The position numbers were made by a program, and so were the translations under genes. The notes below the pieces were generated by a model, which saw only the letters and a list, made by a program, of their open reading frames with translations, had not been told where the DNA came from and made no database searches. A stretch of DNA of 64,000 bases from Rachycentron canadum (lineage: Eukaryota; Chordata; Actinopteri; Carangiformes; Rachycentridae), in NCBI GenBank assembly GCA_038496675.1, contig CM076658.1:8847627-8911626 (forward strand). The letters are read 5' to 3'. Of this stretch, positions 27,301-38,020 are shown in pieces; position 1 is the stretch's first letter; the number at the start of each line of letters is the position of its first letter.

Positions 27301-28725
27301 CTTCCAATTATGTCCAGGAGGAGGTTGGAGGAGCAGATGACAGAGGCGAAGGAGATTCCTCACGAGGCTACCACGGAGGCTCTCAAGGGACTTTGTTGGC
27401 CAACGGGCGTGCAGGAGGCCGCGGTGGAGTGCTCCACCTGGTTCAAACACTCTACCCCTTCAGCTCTGTAACAGAGGAGGAGCTGAACTTTGAGAAGGGA
27501 GAGGTCATGGAAGTGGTAGAGAAGCCTGAGAATGACCCAGAGTGGTGGAGGTGTAAGAACTCACGTGGCATGGTGGGCCTGGTACCTAAAAACTATGTGA
27601 TGGTGCTGGATGAGGGGCCCGGCCTGCCCTCCTCTACGTCGAGCTCCCCACAGAACCGCTTCATGGCACCGGCACGCTCAGGGAAGTTCGCTGGAAGGGA
27701 CTGGTACTACGGCAACATCACCAGACACCAAGCCGAGTGTATACTCAACGAGAGAGGAGAGGAGGGTGACTTCCTCATACGAGACAGCGAGTCATCGGTG
27801 AGTCTGTGGGGTGAAGTCATGACGGAAAGAAGAAAAGGGAAGAAGAAATAAAAAAATTAAAAAAAAAACAGAAAGAAAAAAAAACTTGGATATATTTATC
27901 CAAAGTTACAAATTAATTTGTGCATGTGATGAACCATTACTTATTACTTTGATAAGAAATTGTTTGGTAAATGGCCAATTTAGTTTTAAGTGCTTAATCA
28001 TACATGAACTGACTCATTCCCACTTACCACAAACTTTATGACCTTATTGACCAATAGTTAAGTGATCACATCATATGAATCCTAAGTTGATGAATGGGTA
28101 ATTTTTTTCTAAAAATAAAAACAAATCAATCAACAAAAAAAAGAGATTAATTTTATGTTGCTTAAAAACTAACTAATTAAATAAGATCAGCTTAACATTT
28201 CTGTGAAAGCAGCAACTGCAAATAAGAGGCAAACATTTTGAATTACAAGTATTGCTTCATATAACTTTTATATCTTAATCCTATTTAATCCTATTTTGAT
28301 AAATCCTTCAAAAACTAGGAATTAAAGTGAAGGATTTTTACTTTTCCTTCAGTGAGAACCAACATTTGTCAGGCAGCAGTTTGATAAATGTTGGCCCAGA
28401 TTTTTAAATATTAGAATATACTGCCACCTGCTGGCAAAAAACTTAGTGTTTTTAAAATGTCATTGTATTTTTCTGTCACATTCTCTTATTTCTAACCGCA
28501 TCAACAACTCTTTCTCTTTTTATTTTCCAGCCCAGTGATTTCTCTGTGTCTCTGAAGGCAGTCGGTAAGAATAAGCACTTTAAAGTGCAGCTATCAGATG
28601 GAGTATACTGTATCGGCCAGCGCAGGTTCAACTCCATGGATGAACTAGTGGAGCACTACAAGAAAGCCCCCATCTTTACCAGCGAACATGGAGAGAAGCT
28701 GTACCTGGTCAAAGCGCTGCTGTGA
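20239..28725 (+). CDS. nck2: NCK2 SH2/SH3 adaptor protein, complete coding region (three coding exons)
   Basis: Join 20239-20464, 27025-27797, 28531-28725, giving 397 residues (human NCK2 is 380). Nck2 is a catalytically inactive cytoplasmic adaptor. Its SH2 domain binds phosphotyrosine on receptors and scaffolds, and its three SH3 domains recruit proline-rich actin regulators such as N-WASP/WIP and PAK. Domains read from the translation: SH3-1 about residues 5-58 (AKWDYTA, WW at 38-39, PSNY at 52-55); SH3-2 about 121-174 (GWWRG at 154-158, PSNY 168-171); SH3-3 about 212-270 (LYPF, EWW 248-250, PKNY 263-266); SH2 302-396 (WYYG, FLIRDSES with the phosphotyrosine-binding Arg328). The linker with SARDASPTPSSDTEYPSNG is of NCK2 rather than NCK1 type. 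The linker tyrosine at 117 (IYDLNIPA) is kept. The inter-SH3 linkers are longer and more Gly-rich than in human. Splice phases are consistent at both junctions. I cannot tell the nck2a and nck2b ohnologues apart. Confidence 0.97.
21489..21510. repeat. (AAT)n microsatellite
   Basis: Seven perfect trinucleotide units. Confidence 0.85.
21535..21850 (+). mobile_element. Conserved fish interspersed repeat with the AATAAAGTGGC end
   Basis: The stretch has the hallmarks of a widespread fish element: a TGCGCGTGAAAATCCCAG segment, TCTGAAACACCAGCCTGTC, CATGCCACTTTCAAAGTCAC, and the end GGTGTACCTAATAAAGTGGC then TGGTGAG. That end is the mirror of the usual CACC-GCCACTTTATTAGG start, which is not present here, so the left end is degraded or missing. 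No transposase is encoded. The class is uncertain. Confidence 0.6.
23935..24180 (+). repeat. Copy of dispersed repeat family A (forward)
   Basis: Begins TCCACCATTTTGGTGCAGAC and continues through ACAACTATTTGATAGATTCT, a GACCAAATAACCACAAAAC segment, CCCATCAATCTCAGACTGA and TTAACATGCTAAG. The order of phrases matches the other family A copies, with heavy divergence. It lies in an nck2 intron. Confidence 0.6.
24289..24323. repeat. Poly(T) tract
   Basis: About 35 consecutive T after TGATATATATA. It could be the reverse-strand tail of a retroelement, but no recognisable body follows. Confidence 0.9.
26425..26760 (+). repeat. Dispersed fish repeat family B
   Basis: Opens TTAAAGCTGCTATAATCAAT and carries on through a pyrimidine tract (26541-26570), TTTCACTGCTTGAAACTTCAC and AACTAGCTCCTGAGCAC. 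The opening phrase recurs at 8417. It resembles a non-coding repeat common in percomorph introns. I cannot name the family. Confidence 0.45.
27025..27797 (+). CDS. nck2: nck2 second coding exon (SH3-2, SH3-3, start of SH2)
   Basis: The acceptor is CTGCAG ending at 27024 and the donor GTGAGT is at 27798 (phase 0). At 773 nt this is the largest exon, encoding residues 76-333. It reads through the two C-terminal SH3 domains and into the SH2 domain up to FLIRDSESS. An apparent in-frame ATG at 27006 lies in the intron and is not the start. After SH3-3 there is a Ser/Pro-rich spacer (PSSTSSSPQNRF) before the SH2 domain. Confidence 0.97.
27798..28530 (+). other. nck2: nck2 intron splitting the SH2 domain
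   Basis: 733 bp, GTGAGT to TTCCAG, phase 0, splitting the SH2 coding sequence right after FLIRDSESS. AT-rich, with A-rich runs at 27840-27885. No other feature is seen. Confidence 0.9.
28531..28725 (+). CDS. nck2: nck2 last coding exon (rest of SH2, stop)
   Basis: The acceptor TTTTCCAG ends at 28530. The exon opens PSDFSVSLKA and continues through GKNKHFKVQL and the YCIGQRRF strand to EHYKKAPIFTSEHGEKLYLV, ending KALL then TGA at 28723-28725. It supplies the C-terminal half of the SH2 domain, and the ending matches human NCK2 (LVRALQ) closely. Confidence 0.97.
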   Translation, partial: PSDFSVSLKAVGKNKHFKVQLSDGVYCIGQRRFNSMDELVEHYKKAPIFTSEHGEKLYLVKALL

Positions 28726-29825
28726 TTCACACCCACACTGGATCTCACACAACAAACACACACACTCTCTCATACACTCTACACACATAATACTAACGTC
28801 ACTCCTGAACTGTCTTAACTCAAGCCTTAGCTTTGAACCCTCTCGCTGTGGCGCCTGTACCACGTCCTCAGTCACTCCTCTAGGTTTTATCTGTCACCCT
28901 CTGGTGGTGACCAGGTGAAACTTTCTAGCTCTACAGCCAAGCAGTCAACCCCACGACTTAAGAGAACGCGTACGCAGCCACATCCTTCACGTGCAGCACA
29001 GTGCGTAATGAGCCTCTCTCTTCTAGATGTGCTAACGTGCAGCGACCACACCTGCTGCAAACAGAACGCCAGAGGCCTTTTGGGGGTTGAGCTCTCCTTC
29101 TGATGTCATACATGATGCCCATTTACTACCACGCACATAGTAGGTTACACCATTGCTCTTAATCCACACAGAAGGACATGTAACAGTTTCAAAGAGGACT
29201 GGAACCTCTGAGGGACCTTACTCTGGTGTTGTCCTGTCAAATCGCTGGCCATTGTTTTATTTTTCTTTTTTTTTTTTTCTTTTTCTTTTTTTTAATGCCT
29301 CTTCCTGAGTTAACATTTTATATTTCAAAGCTAATTTAAATTACTCTCTGGAGGTTTGAATCATTGCTCTCATTCATACAGTGACTTCACCAAGTGACCA
29401 GAATCACTCTCTTGCCTTTTTCTCCTAATTTTCACCATTCCTCTACACGATTTCTCTCCCCATTTGAATTTGTTGTATTCTGTTGCTCTTTCAAATTCCT
29501 CCTTGCTTCTGTCTGCACAGACCCAGCCATTGTTAGTGATCATATTGAGAATCTGGATACAACACTTCCTGTAATACTTCTAAAAGGCAGTGGAAGGACC
29601 GTTCATGCAATAGGGGAGAACTCTGAATTCCTGTAGAGTTTGAATGTTTATCAATGTAACCAAATGTGCCACCCTGTACCCATAATACTGGCTCCAGGTC
29701 TGCACTGCACTCACTATACTTGGCATTCATTCATAGCTCTATGCTCATGCTTTATATTGTGTCACATTGAAATTGTTCTCCAGTATGTGTCTGTAGCTAC
29801 ACGATGACTGAAGAATAATAATAAC

Positions 29826-29831
29826 AATAAA
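29826..29831 (+). terminator. nck2: Possible proximal poly(A) signal of nck2
   Basis: AATAAA inside an A-rich run about 1.1 kb after the stop, with GT/T-rich TTCTTTGGTAACACTTTTG downstream. It would yield a short 3' UTR isoform. It is weaker evidence than the distal site because the context is a low-complexity AAT run. Confidence 0.35.
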
Positions 29832-30676
29832 AAAAACTTCTTTGGTAACACTTTTGAGTAAGTACACTTGATCTGCTTCAGCTCCTGTGAATGAATGCAG
29901 TTAGAAAAAGTACTTCTCCTAATGTAGTTTTTGTCAAAGATAAATATATCTTGTGATTACAGAGAATTTTGCAGGAAAAGTGTCATTTACACAGAAATTC
30001 TATACAATGCATAGGACCCCAAAAATAAACAAATTAGGAAGGGGTGGCCATAAGATCTACATTTATGGATCACAATTAATTTAGAAATACTATTGCCTGT
30101 TTGTTAAATCCCTTAAATCCCAGCGACTGTCCTCTTGTATCTCGGCACAGTAGGTCCCACAATCTATACAATAGCTATACACGACATGTAAAGCTAAAGA
30201 ATTTGAAGGGAGTGTCTTTTTTCGTCTTTTGCAAATCAAGAACCTAGAAATGAGAAACTGAAATCAAGGACGGATTGTTTCAAATATTTATTAAAAATTT
30301 CTAGTGGTAAATTTGCTGTAAATCTTAAACGGTGCAAGGACAGTGGGTGGGGCTTAACGAACAGCCAATTTTAAATTACATCTTTCACTGTCAAGAAACC
30401 AAATATACATACGGATTATAATGAAAATATTTCTAGTCCTACCAAACAGTTTCCTGTTAATTTTCTTTTGCTATGTGCATTTGTTTACCAATGGAAGTGT
30501 TGATCATGGGGTCCTCAGCTTTTATATGATATATCTGAATGTTATTGAGCATTGTTATTTAATTCTTGTCTCCACTGTATGTATATATTCAAAATAAGAT
30601 GAGGTGCATATATGAATCGTTAAGATCCAACTATGGTACTGTATCACCAACGATGAGAATTGAAATACTTTTGTTC

Positions 30677-30682
30677 AATAAA
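30677..30682 (+). terminator. nck2: Distal poly(A) signal of nck2
   Basis: AATAAA in TTCAATAAAAAT, followed about 30 nt later by GT-rich TCCTGTGTGTTG. This is the usual arrangement of a vertebrate cleavage and polyadenylation site. Confidence 0.6.
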
Positions 30683-30700
30683 AATTTTTGAAGAATACTA

Positions 30701-33700
30701 ATATCCTGTGTGTTGAAATGTATCACGTTTGCTACCCCAGTGATAATTAATAATAATGAGCTCGATCACCACAACACTCAACTCTTGAGATAAAAACATT
30801 TTAACAATGACAAGAGGCAACAAAGTGTACATCATATCCATTTGCTAGAAGTGTGTTTAATTTTATTCTTTATATACAAAACACACAACAAGCAATTTGG
30901 GGTTCAGTATTGTACTTGTGAAAGAGCCACAGATGTAGATGATTTAATTAGATAGTTATTAAATAATCTGTACTTGGTGTATATAAAAGCCTACTAGTTA
31001 TTATTCATTTGAAAAACTAATGACAATCTATTACCCTGTAAGGCCCTTGATTTAACATGAGCCTAACAAGCTAAAGCGTTGAATGCTGTTTTTATATAAA
31101 TGAGGCCTACTGTTACTTATGAGTAACCTAAATTGTGCTGTCAATAGCTTTTTGTATTTGTAAGTTAATTAAATGATGTGAGAATTAATTTTAACACTGT
31201 ACATGTTCAGTCTGCTATCAAAAGCCTGTTGGCTGGTGCAGCCACATCTGGACAATGTCTGAGGTTAGTGTTGTTTGACGTGATTGGCTACTTTGTGCTG
31301 TTCTATGGACCAAATGCAGACATGAGTCCACATGGTGGGTCAGTCATGTTATGGTTAAATAAAAAATGTATTCAACCTGGGAAATCTGTCACTGAGCTAT
31401 GAGATGCAGCACCATTAAATGTCCACATGATGGCAGTGTTGGGCTTCTTGTATTGTCACCTGACATCATTCACTTTTTTTCAAAGTCCAAATTATGAGTA
31501 TGCAAGAGATATTGACATTTTGAAAAAGGGCATAGCATCCATTTGGTTGGTAACCAGGGAATTTGTTTCAATTCAGTGACAGAGGTTATGCACCAATGTT
31601 AGCTAGAGCATTTTCCTATAAGAGCGCAGAGTAGAATCTAAAAAAGCTGAAACCTTGGAGAACTCAGCATGCCAGTTTTGTCTCTAACTAAATTAAATTT
31701 AATGATATAAAAATTTAGAACAGAATTTTAGACATTGTGTTTCATTCAACATTTTCCAAATTAAATTTTAATTTCAATAAAATCAAAATGTTATAACCTG
31801 GATAAAAGATTTACCAACGTTGGAGAGCACTCAAAATCTAAAATGGAATTTACTCAAAAAAAAAAAAAACTAAAAGCAAAAGGGTTAAGGTCAGAGCATA
31901 GAGAGTGGTAAGAGTCTCTTAGCGTTAAATCCACTTTTGAGTCAATAAATTATAGTGTAGATATAGTCATAGTCATGCCATGATCTCAGCTATCTGCATT
32001 TTACATAGAAAAATATAGAGTAAATACATAGAGTATTTCTACCCTGTCAACAGAAAAATGAATAAATTGAATTTAAAAAATACCTAAATGAAGAATACCT
32101 TGTACTCCATTCTCAATGTGACAGTCATCTCCTTCACAAAACAAACATGAGGAAAAACAAATCCAAAGATGAACATTAGTGTAATCAATCTGAAATCTCT
32201 CCCTCTGTAAACCTCCTTCACACATCTTATCTGAACCAAAGCCACAGGCAGATACAGATGTTGATTCACTGGGGGTCTAAAAAGCACCTGTTCCACAGTT
32301 GCTGCCAAGAAGCAAATACACCAGCACAAACTAAGCTTCAATCAATACAAATTACATTTGAACCAAGAACCAAGTTGAGAAACTTCACAATCCAGTTGAC
32401 CAAACAGCTACAAAATAATGGCTAAGCCTCCATGTTGCAATAAGTGGTCACTACTACACAAACCCCCCAAAACATTATTTCTGAATATTTATTTTGAAAC
32501 AAGCTCCATTTGTAACCTCCTGGCTAAGGACTGGCAACAAAATGAGAAGTCACACAAAAGTGTCTAAGACCAGCAAAAGTTTGAGGCTGACGCTGATGGC
32601 CAAAAAAAAGAGAGAGACTGGCCACATAAACAGTCTTATAGTTTTCAAAGGCCTGGCACAGATGTCATAGGTTGGAAAAAACTAATCCTGCCCACAAACA
32701 ACCGGCCAAAGAGAAAACAGCAGAGCATGAAAAGCAAGAACAAAAAGTCCCCTGTTTCATTACTGTGGGTTCATACACAAGTTGCTTCTGTTTGTGGTAA
32801 TGCTCAGGAACATTAATGACATTTGATTACAGATACAGACAAACTGGTTTTTCAGCAACGGTTTGTTTTCTACACAAAGACGGGGCTGAAAAATCGTGCC
32901 TCTAAAGAAATGCCAAAAACTGCAGTTTCTGGAACAGACCATTCAAGGCCCAGGTCAGGCATTGCTAAGATGACGAGCAGTGCTCTCCATTTTATTGTGT
33001 AACATTTGTCAAGTAAGCTATTCAGAAAATAAGCAGTTAGCTTTGAACACATGGAGCTGTTTCAAACTAGATTTATCCAAAACAGTAATTTGAGATCATA
33101 TAAAAAAAAATATATTGATTTGGTTTCACAGTGCAGAAGCCAAAAAGCTCATAGACTAGATATCAGACAGTAGATGACTGTTTTGTAGACCTTGAGAACC
33201 TTGTGTGGAGAAACAAGGACAACAATGGACTTTGTTTGCTGTTTGCCATGTCAACGCTGCAGCAGAGTCACATTAACAGAAATATAAATCTAAAAGTGCA
33301 ATATTCAATTTCCTCCTGTTGTTCTTTCATTTTATTCCCACTGACTGCTCCCTTCTTCACATAGCATTTTTCCACATTATGGAAAGTGACACACAGTCCT
33401 GAAATCACAATAAACACAGTACATTATTTTCAAGCCCGTCAGAAACACAAATGGCTGAGATTACGCTAAGTGGATGCAGGATATTGTGGAAGTGGGCGTA
33501 TATAGGCCCTTGTAAATACAGCAACATTAACTCCAAACCTGGTTGTCGCCAAGCAGTGATGTATTGACAAGATAATGGTTCCTTCTTCTCTTCAGACCTT
33601 ATTCAGTACTTATTTAATTCTCTTTTTACTTGACCAGTTAAAAGCCCACAGCAGCACATGTTCACAGCGATGTGATTGTACCAGCACTCATAGTAATGGA

Positions 33701-35463
33701 AATGGTTTAATATTGTCTTTTCCTTATATAAAACATCTTTTCTGAACCCCAGAGCATTTCCTCCATCAAGGCTGGAGACTGGGTGCACCAGGCGACATGT
33801 TCCCTCATTACAATGAACATGGATGGTGTCATTTATTTTTAGTCAGTACCACAAAAAAAAACATGAAGGCACCTGTCTACCTGATGCAAATGCTCAGTTT
33901 ATGCTGATGACGGTTGCACTGGTCTCAGACTCTCTCTGCAGCTTCAATCTGTGTTCTCAAGCTGCAAGATGTTGTTTATTTTGGTCATTATTAAGGGATT
34001 TGTTAACAATAAGACAGCTGCTTTATCTTCAAAGGTTTCCCAGCAGCAGTTTGCGAGGTTTGTCCTCTCGACTGTAACTTTCTCTGACCATCAACAGAGA
34101 GATTCGTTCATAACACCTTCTCTCTCTGTCAGTGTCCTAAGAGAGAAACAAACATCTACAGAGCAGAAAAATGAAAAAAAAAAAAAAAAAAAAACTAACT
34201 TTACACCCTGTGGCTGAATGTTGGTAAAGTCTGTCTGGATACCAGGTGTGAAAATTGTCTGGTGTGTGTTTCTTTTCATCCATTTAAATCAATCTTTCCA
34301 CTCTTCAGCCTGCTTTTCTCACTCCTTTCAACCTTGCAAAAATCCATACTTATCCACAAACCTTAAGGCCAGATACTGATGATTTCCTCATTGAAGGATG
34401 AGACTGAATCTCTGAATTCTACTTACAGTGAGTATTATCAGTGCTTCACTGTCCTCAGGCACATATTTCACTTGCAGTTGGAAAAGAAAAATACTAAAGG
34501 GGAAACAGATGCTTTTGGATTTGTCAGATTTTGATACAGATTTTATGAAATTGAGCTTCACATGTCCTTAATTTGAAAATCTAGCAAATGTGTTTACCTT
34601 TGCCATTTGTAAAGCTCAGATGTGGAGTAGATTGGCGTAAGAGAATGAAATCCAGGGATGAGAGACATGAAGTGCAGCGTTTCATGGCAAAGGCACAGAA
34701 GAACTGAAGAAACATCCAGTTTGATTTTGTCTGTCCAGGCGCACACTGAGCTGGAAAGAACTGAAAAGCATTAGGATATGTGGGCTCAGTGACTCAGTTT
34801 CAGGTACAAAGATTTTATTTACTCACAAATCCATGAAATGAGCATCTGAGAGTCAGAGCACTCTTGGACAAAGATGAAACAGAATAGAGTAATCCCCTCA
34901 CATTGTATATATAGTAGAGAAATAATAAGCGCTTCTTTAGTATTAACATGAGAATCAGGGCAGCTGTACAGTTTTTACATTTCATGGCTAAAAAATGTGA
35001 CGTTATATTTCCCAGCACAAAGCAGACAGACATGAGAGGTGTGAAAGAGGTTTTGAAGACAGGCAGGTGTAAAGAGGCAAAATGTGAAAAACAAACATGT
35101 CTGCCTTCTCTTTTTCTAACTGTGATGCAGTCATCATCCTCAGATCAGCCGGAGGGAGGAGGACAGGACAGGATCACTAACAACCTGCTGCTGATCAGGT
35201 AGGACAAGAGTGACAATGATCTCCGAGGAGGCAGAGTTGATATTTACAGATGGATTTTTTCTTCTCTGTAGATACATGCAGTCATTTGTAATATTGTCGT
35301 CTGTCAAGTTTCTAAAGAAGTTCCTGTTCTGAAAATGACACTTCAGCGCTACATTGTGTTCTTCGGCGTTGTCAAGATGTTCTGTGCAAGCCTAAATTCA
35401 CTGATGGACAAATTTCTCTTCTCTGTACAGAATTGTCTTTTTTCTCTTGTTGTTCTCTTTCAG
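30701..35463. other. Intergenic region and 5' side of the otospiralin-like gene
   Basis: 4.8 kb with no coding exon I can support on either strand. AT-rich on the left, with an A run at 31855-31869 and another of about 22 A near 34171-34193. TATATATAG near 34905-34914 and a possible donor, CAG|GTAGGAC around 35199, would suit a promoter and a non-coding first exon for the downstream gene. This is inference only. Confidence 0.4.
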
Positions 35464-35474
35464 TTGCAGAAAAC

Positions 35475-35538
35475 ATGCGAGCTCTGTGTGTGTGTGCTCT
35501 GCTCCTCTCTCTTCTGCTCTGCTTCCTGTGTCCTACAG
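35475..35538 (+). CDS. otos: Otospiralin-like, first coding exon (signal peptide)
   Basis: The ATG is 12 nt after a strong polypyrimidine acceptor. The exon encodes the Leu/Cys-rich signal peptide to PT and one base of the next codon. Donor G|GTATGG at 35539. Confidence 0.85.
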
Positions 35539-35893
35539 GTATGGCAGCAGCTCATATGTGACATAACATGAATGGACTTGACATCTTGATCCACAGTGAT
35601 TCTGAAATGACAGGCAAGGTGTGAAATAATATTCACACCTACTTCTGTCTCTGTCTTAATGGCCAGGGGCAGAGGAGAGCGAGGCAGCCGGTGGGAGGAA
35701 GGAGAGGGAGAAACGAAGCTTACCCTACTGGGACTTGTGGTCATCAGACTTTTTCGGGTGGTTGGAGGAGCTTCGAGCTCAGGCAGCTTTCGACGGCATG
35801 CAGGACCTGGCCCGCACCTTCTGGGCTCACTTTCCAATCAGCAGCGAGCTGGGCTATGACAGTCCTGAGGCTGACCCTCAACTTAAAGAGTGA
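35475..35893 (+). CDS. otos: Otospiralin-like secreted protein, complete (two coding exons)
   Basis: Join 35475-35538 and 35667-35893, 96 residues (human otospiralin is 89). Otospiralin is a small secreted protein of inner-ear fibrocytes needed for hearing in mammals; its biochemical role is unknown. The translation opens with a signal peptide (MRALCVCALLLSLLLCFLC, cleavage probably near residue 22). An acidic/basic linker ends in REKR at 35-38, then comes the family core: PYW at 41-43, SSDFFGWLEELRA, the DLARTFWAHFP block at 68-78 and ELGYDSPE. These match mammalian otospiralin (PYW, SDFW, DMARTFFAHFP, LGF). The upstream acceptor TTCTCTTTCAG ending at 35463 implies a non-coding 5' exon. Fish have more than one otospiralin-type gene, so this may be the one named otospl. 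The RXKR site is not in the human protein as I recall it. Confidence 0.88.
35667..35893 (+). CDS. otos: Otospiralin-like, second coding exon (mature protein, stop)
   Basis: Acceptor GGCCAG ending at 35666. The exon runs from AEESEAAGG through the PYW and ARTFWAHFP blocks to PQLKE and TGA at 35891-35893. The frame is fixed by the conserved core. The longer overlapping frames at 35659-35906 are shadows. Confidence 0.9.
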
Positions 35894-36478
35894 GACAGGG
35901 TCCTGATGAGACGTTAAAGGCAGGTAGAAGTCACCTATAATATGTGTTATTGTGTTTACAGCTCAGATGATAGTGGTTATATGTGCGCATAAAAACAAGA
36001 ATTTATCCTTTTTCCTTTTCTTTCTGCGGAATCCCAAGAACAACAATACGATTTGATGGAAAATTCACATCTGCACATATTAGGTAGTAAAAGGCTTTCA
36101 ATGTGGTCTGGTTTTCAGTATTGGGTTTGTCTTTTGTATCAAATGTGTTTGTCCAGCTTTTCTGTGAAAACTGTGCGCTGAAGTGTCAGACATGAAAGAA
36201 ATACTCATGTCTCAAGTCACAACACTCAGACTGTGTGACATGTGAAGACAAGCGAAACGGGAAGATGGAAGCACAGATAGACAGGAGTGAATGAACAAAA
36301 AGATAAAGTTGTGCTTTGGAGCACAGTTCAATGTATATTTCTATTTCAGATTTTATGATGTGCCAGTTCCTGATTCCTGGGATAACAAACACACACACTG
36401 AAAAATATGAAAGGATTACTTCATCTTTGTCCAGAAATGCTCTGATGTTGAAATGCTCATTTCACAGATTTGTGGGCA

Positions 36479-36484
36479 AATAAA
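36479..36484 (+). terminator. Possible poly(A) signal of the otospiralin-like gene
   Basis: AATAAA in GCAAATAAAAAG, the first one I see after the stop (about 590 nt). Its use is inferred. Confidence 0.35.
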
Positions 36485-37369
36485 AAGAAAGCTTTGTACC
36501 CAAAACAGAGTCATTGCATCAACATTCCCCAATGCTTTGCAGTTCTTTCCTGCACATTATGTGGATTTCTGGTAGGTTTGGATAGGCAAGGTCAAACCAG
36601 GTCTCAGATGGTTTTGTGGCTATGAAATTCTTCATCCTGTCAGAAATGTTCTCTGACCTTCATGTCTCTAATTCCTGGTTTTTACTCTCCTTTCTTACTT
36701 CATTCCATTTCTGAGAATTACTATGGACACCTGAGGGAAACATGAATGATCGTATGTGTGTGTGTCTGTCTATATTTACAAATATAAACATTAGCTTGCA
36801 CCCATGTGCAACACTTTCAAAGAAAAATATGTGAAGCTCAAATTCAGAAAATCTGTATGTGAATCTGAGAAATCCGCAGATGTTCGTTTTCCATTTGGTT
36901 TTTTTTTTTTTCCATCTGCAAAAGAAATATGTGCCTGAGGACAGTGAACCATTGATAAGATTCTCAGAAGTCAGAGACTCAGCCTCCTCCTGCAATGTGG
37001 AAATTATACAATATCTGTAGATACGCCTGCTGAGAGTGGAGGCTTATGGTTTTCACTGAACCAAGTCTGTGTATGCACCTGATTTATGTATGAGAGGACA
37101 TGTAGCTGGAGAAATGCAGACTTTCATAAAGAGGATGTAGCACCTTTGGCAGAACTCGAATGATGAAATAAGGAAGGAGACTTTCTAAGCATATTCATCC
37201 ACACTCGTCTTCTTCTCCTACCCTCCTACTCTTTTCTCCTTCTGTCTTTTGTCCCTTACTCTCCCTTCTTTCCAAAATCCCTTGTGAAAGCAGTGCAATC
37301 ATCAGGCAGCTTTTGGTTTCCTGCATTCCAGCGCCGCTCGTGAGAGACTGAGAGACTGTTGTTCCAAAC

Positions 37370-37371
<2 letters not shown>

Positions 37372-37419
<48 letters not shown>
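37372..37419. repeat. (CA)n microsatellite
   Basis: About 23 CA units. Confidence 0.95.
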
Positions 37420-37420
<1 letters not shown>

Positions 37421-37995
37421 CAACATCAAGCCAAGTCAAATGTGAATTTCTGAATTAAAATTGGCAACTTATCCTACACTATTATATGTACAGTTGCTTT
37501 GCAGGGAATTGGTGACTGACAGACACAGTGATGGCAGTTACACAACAAGACTGTGTAATGTGTTGAATAGCACAGTTGAATTCATAAAAAATAAATGCAC
37601 GGCTGCTCAGTTACATACATAAGGTTGTGTTATATCCATGGACTTACCTGGTCTAGTATGACCATTAGCTTTGTCAGCAACATTAATTAAATTAAATGCT
37701 AACTATTAAATTGATGAGCTTGTGTCAGCATTAGTATGTATACACTGAGCATGGATACAGCTCGATGTGCTGCCAGTCAGCTTTGTGGTCACTGTGTAAA
37801 TGTTGTCAGTTGTGGTGTTGCAACCAAAAACTCCTCAGCCGACCAAAAAGCATTTTCCATTTCCATTTCATCTGAGATACTGTTGACACAAAAAATGCAA
37901 ACAGGCTTAATTGCAATTCTTTTTATAATTATTTTCAATCCATTAACACATTTACTATTTATAAAGCTTTTCCAGAGTCTAGAGAAGTTTTTTTT

Positions 37996-38020
37996 GTGTG
38001 TGTGTGTGTGTGTGTGTGTG
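37996..38020. repeat. (GT)n microsatellite
   Basis: Twelve GT units after a short T run. Confidence 0.9.

Larger units (their letters stand above)
28726..30700 (+). other. nck2: nck2 3' untranslated region
   Basis: About 2 kb between the nck2 stop and a strong poly(A) signal, with no credible ORF. It contains a long pyrimidine/T tract around 29258-29294 and an earlier possible poly(A) signal at 29826-29831, which would give a shorter mRNA. The right boundary is inferred from the distal AATAAA at 30677. No transcript evidence is available. Confidence 0.6.

Noticed and set aside
20239..28725. Assignment to nck1
   Set aside because: The linker SARDASPTPSSDTEYPSNG and neighbouring ecrg4 and uxs1 match NCK2, not NCK1.
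35659..35906. Two + strand frames of 66 and 71 residues overlapping the otospiralin-like exon
   Set aside because: Shadow frames. The frame with the signal peptide, splice phase and conserved PYW / ARTFWAHFP blocks is the coding one.
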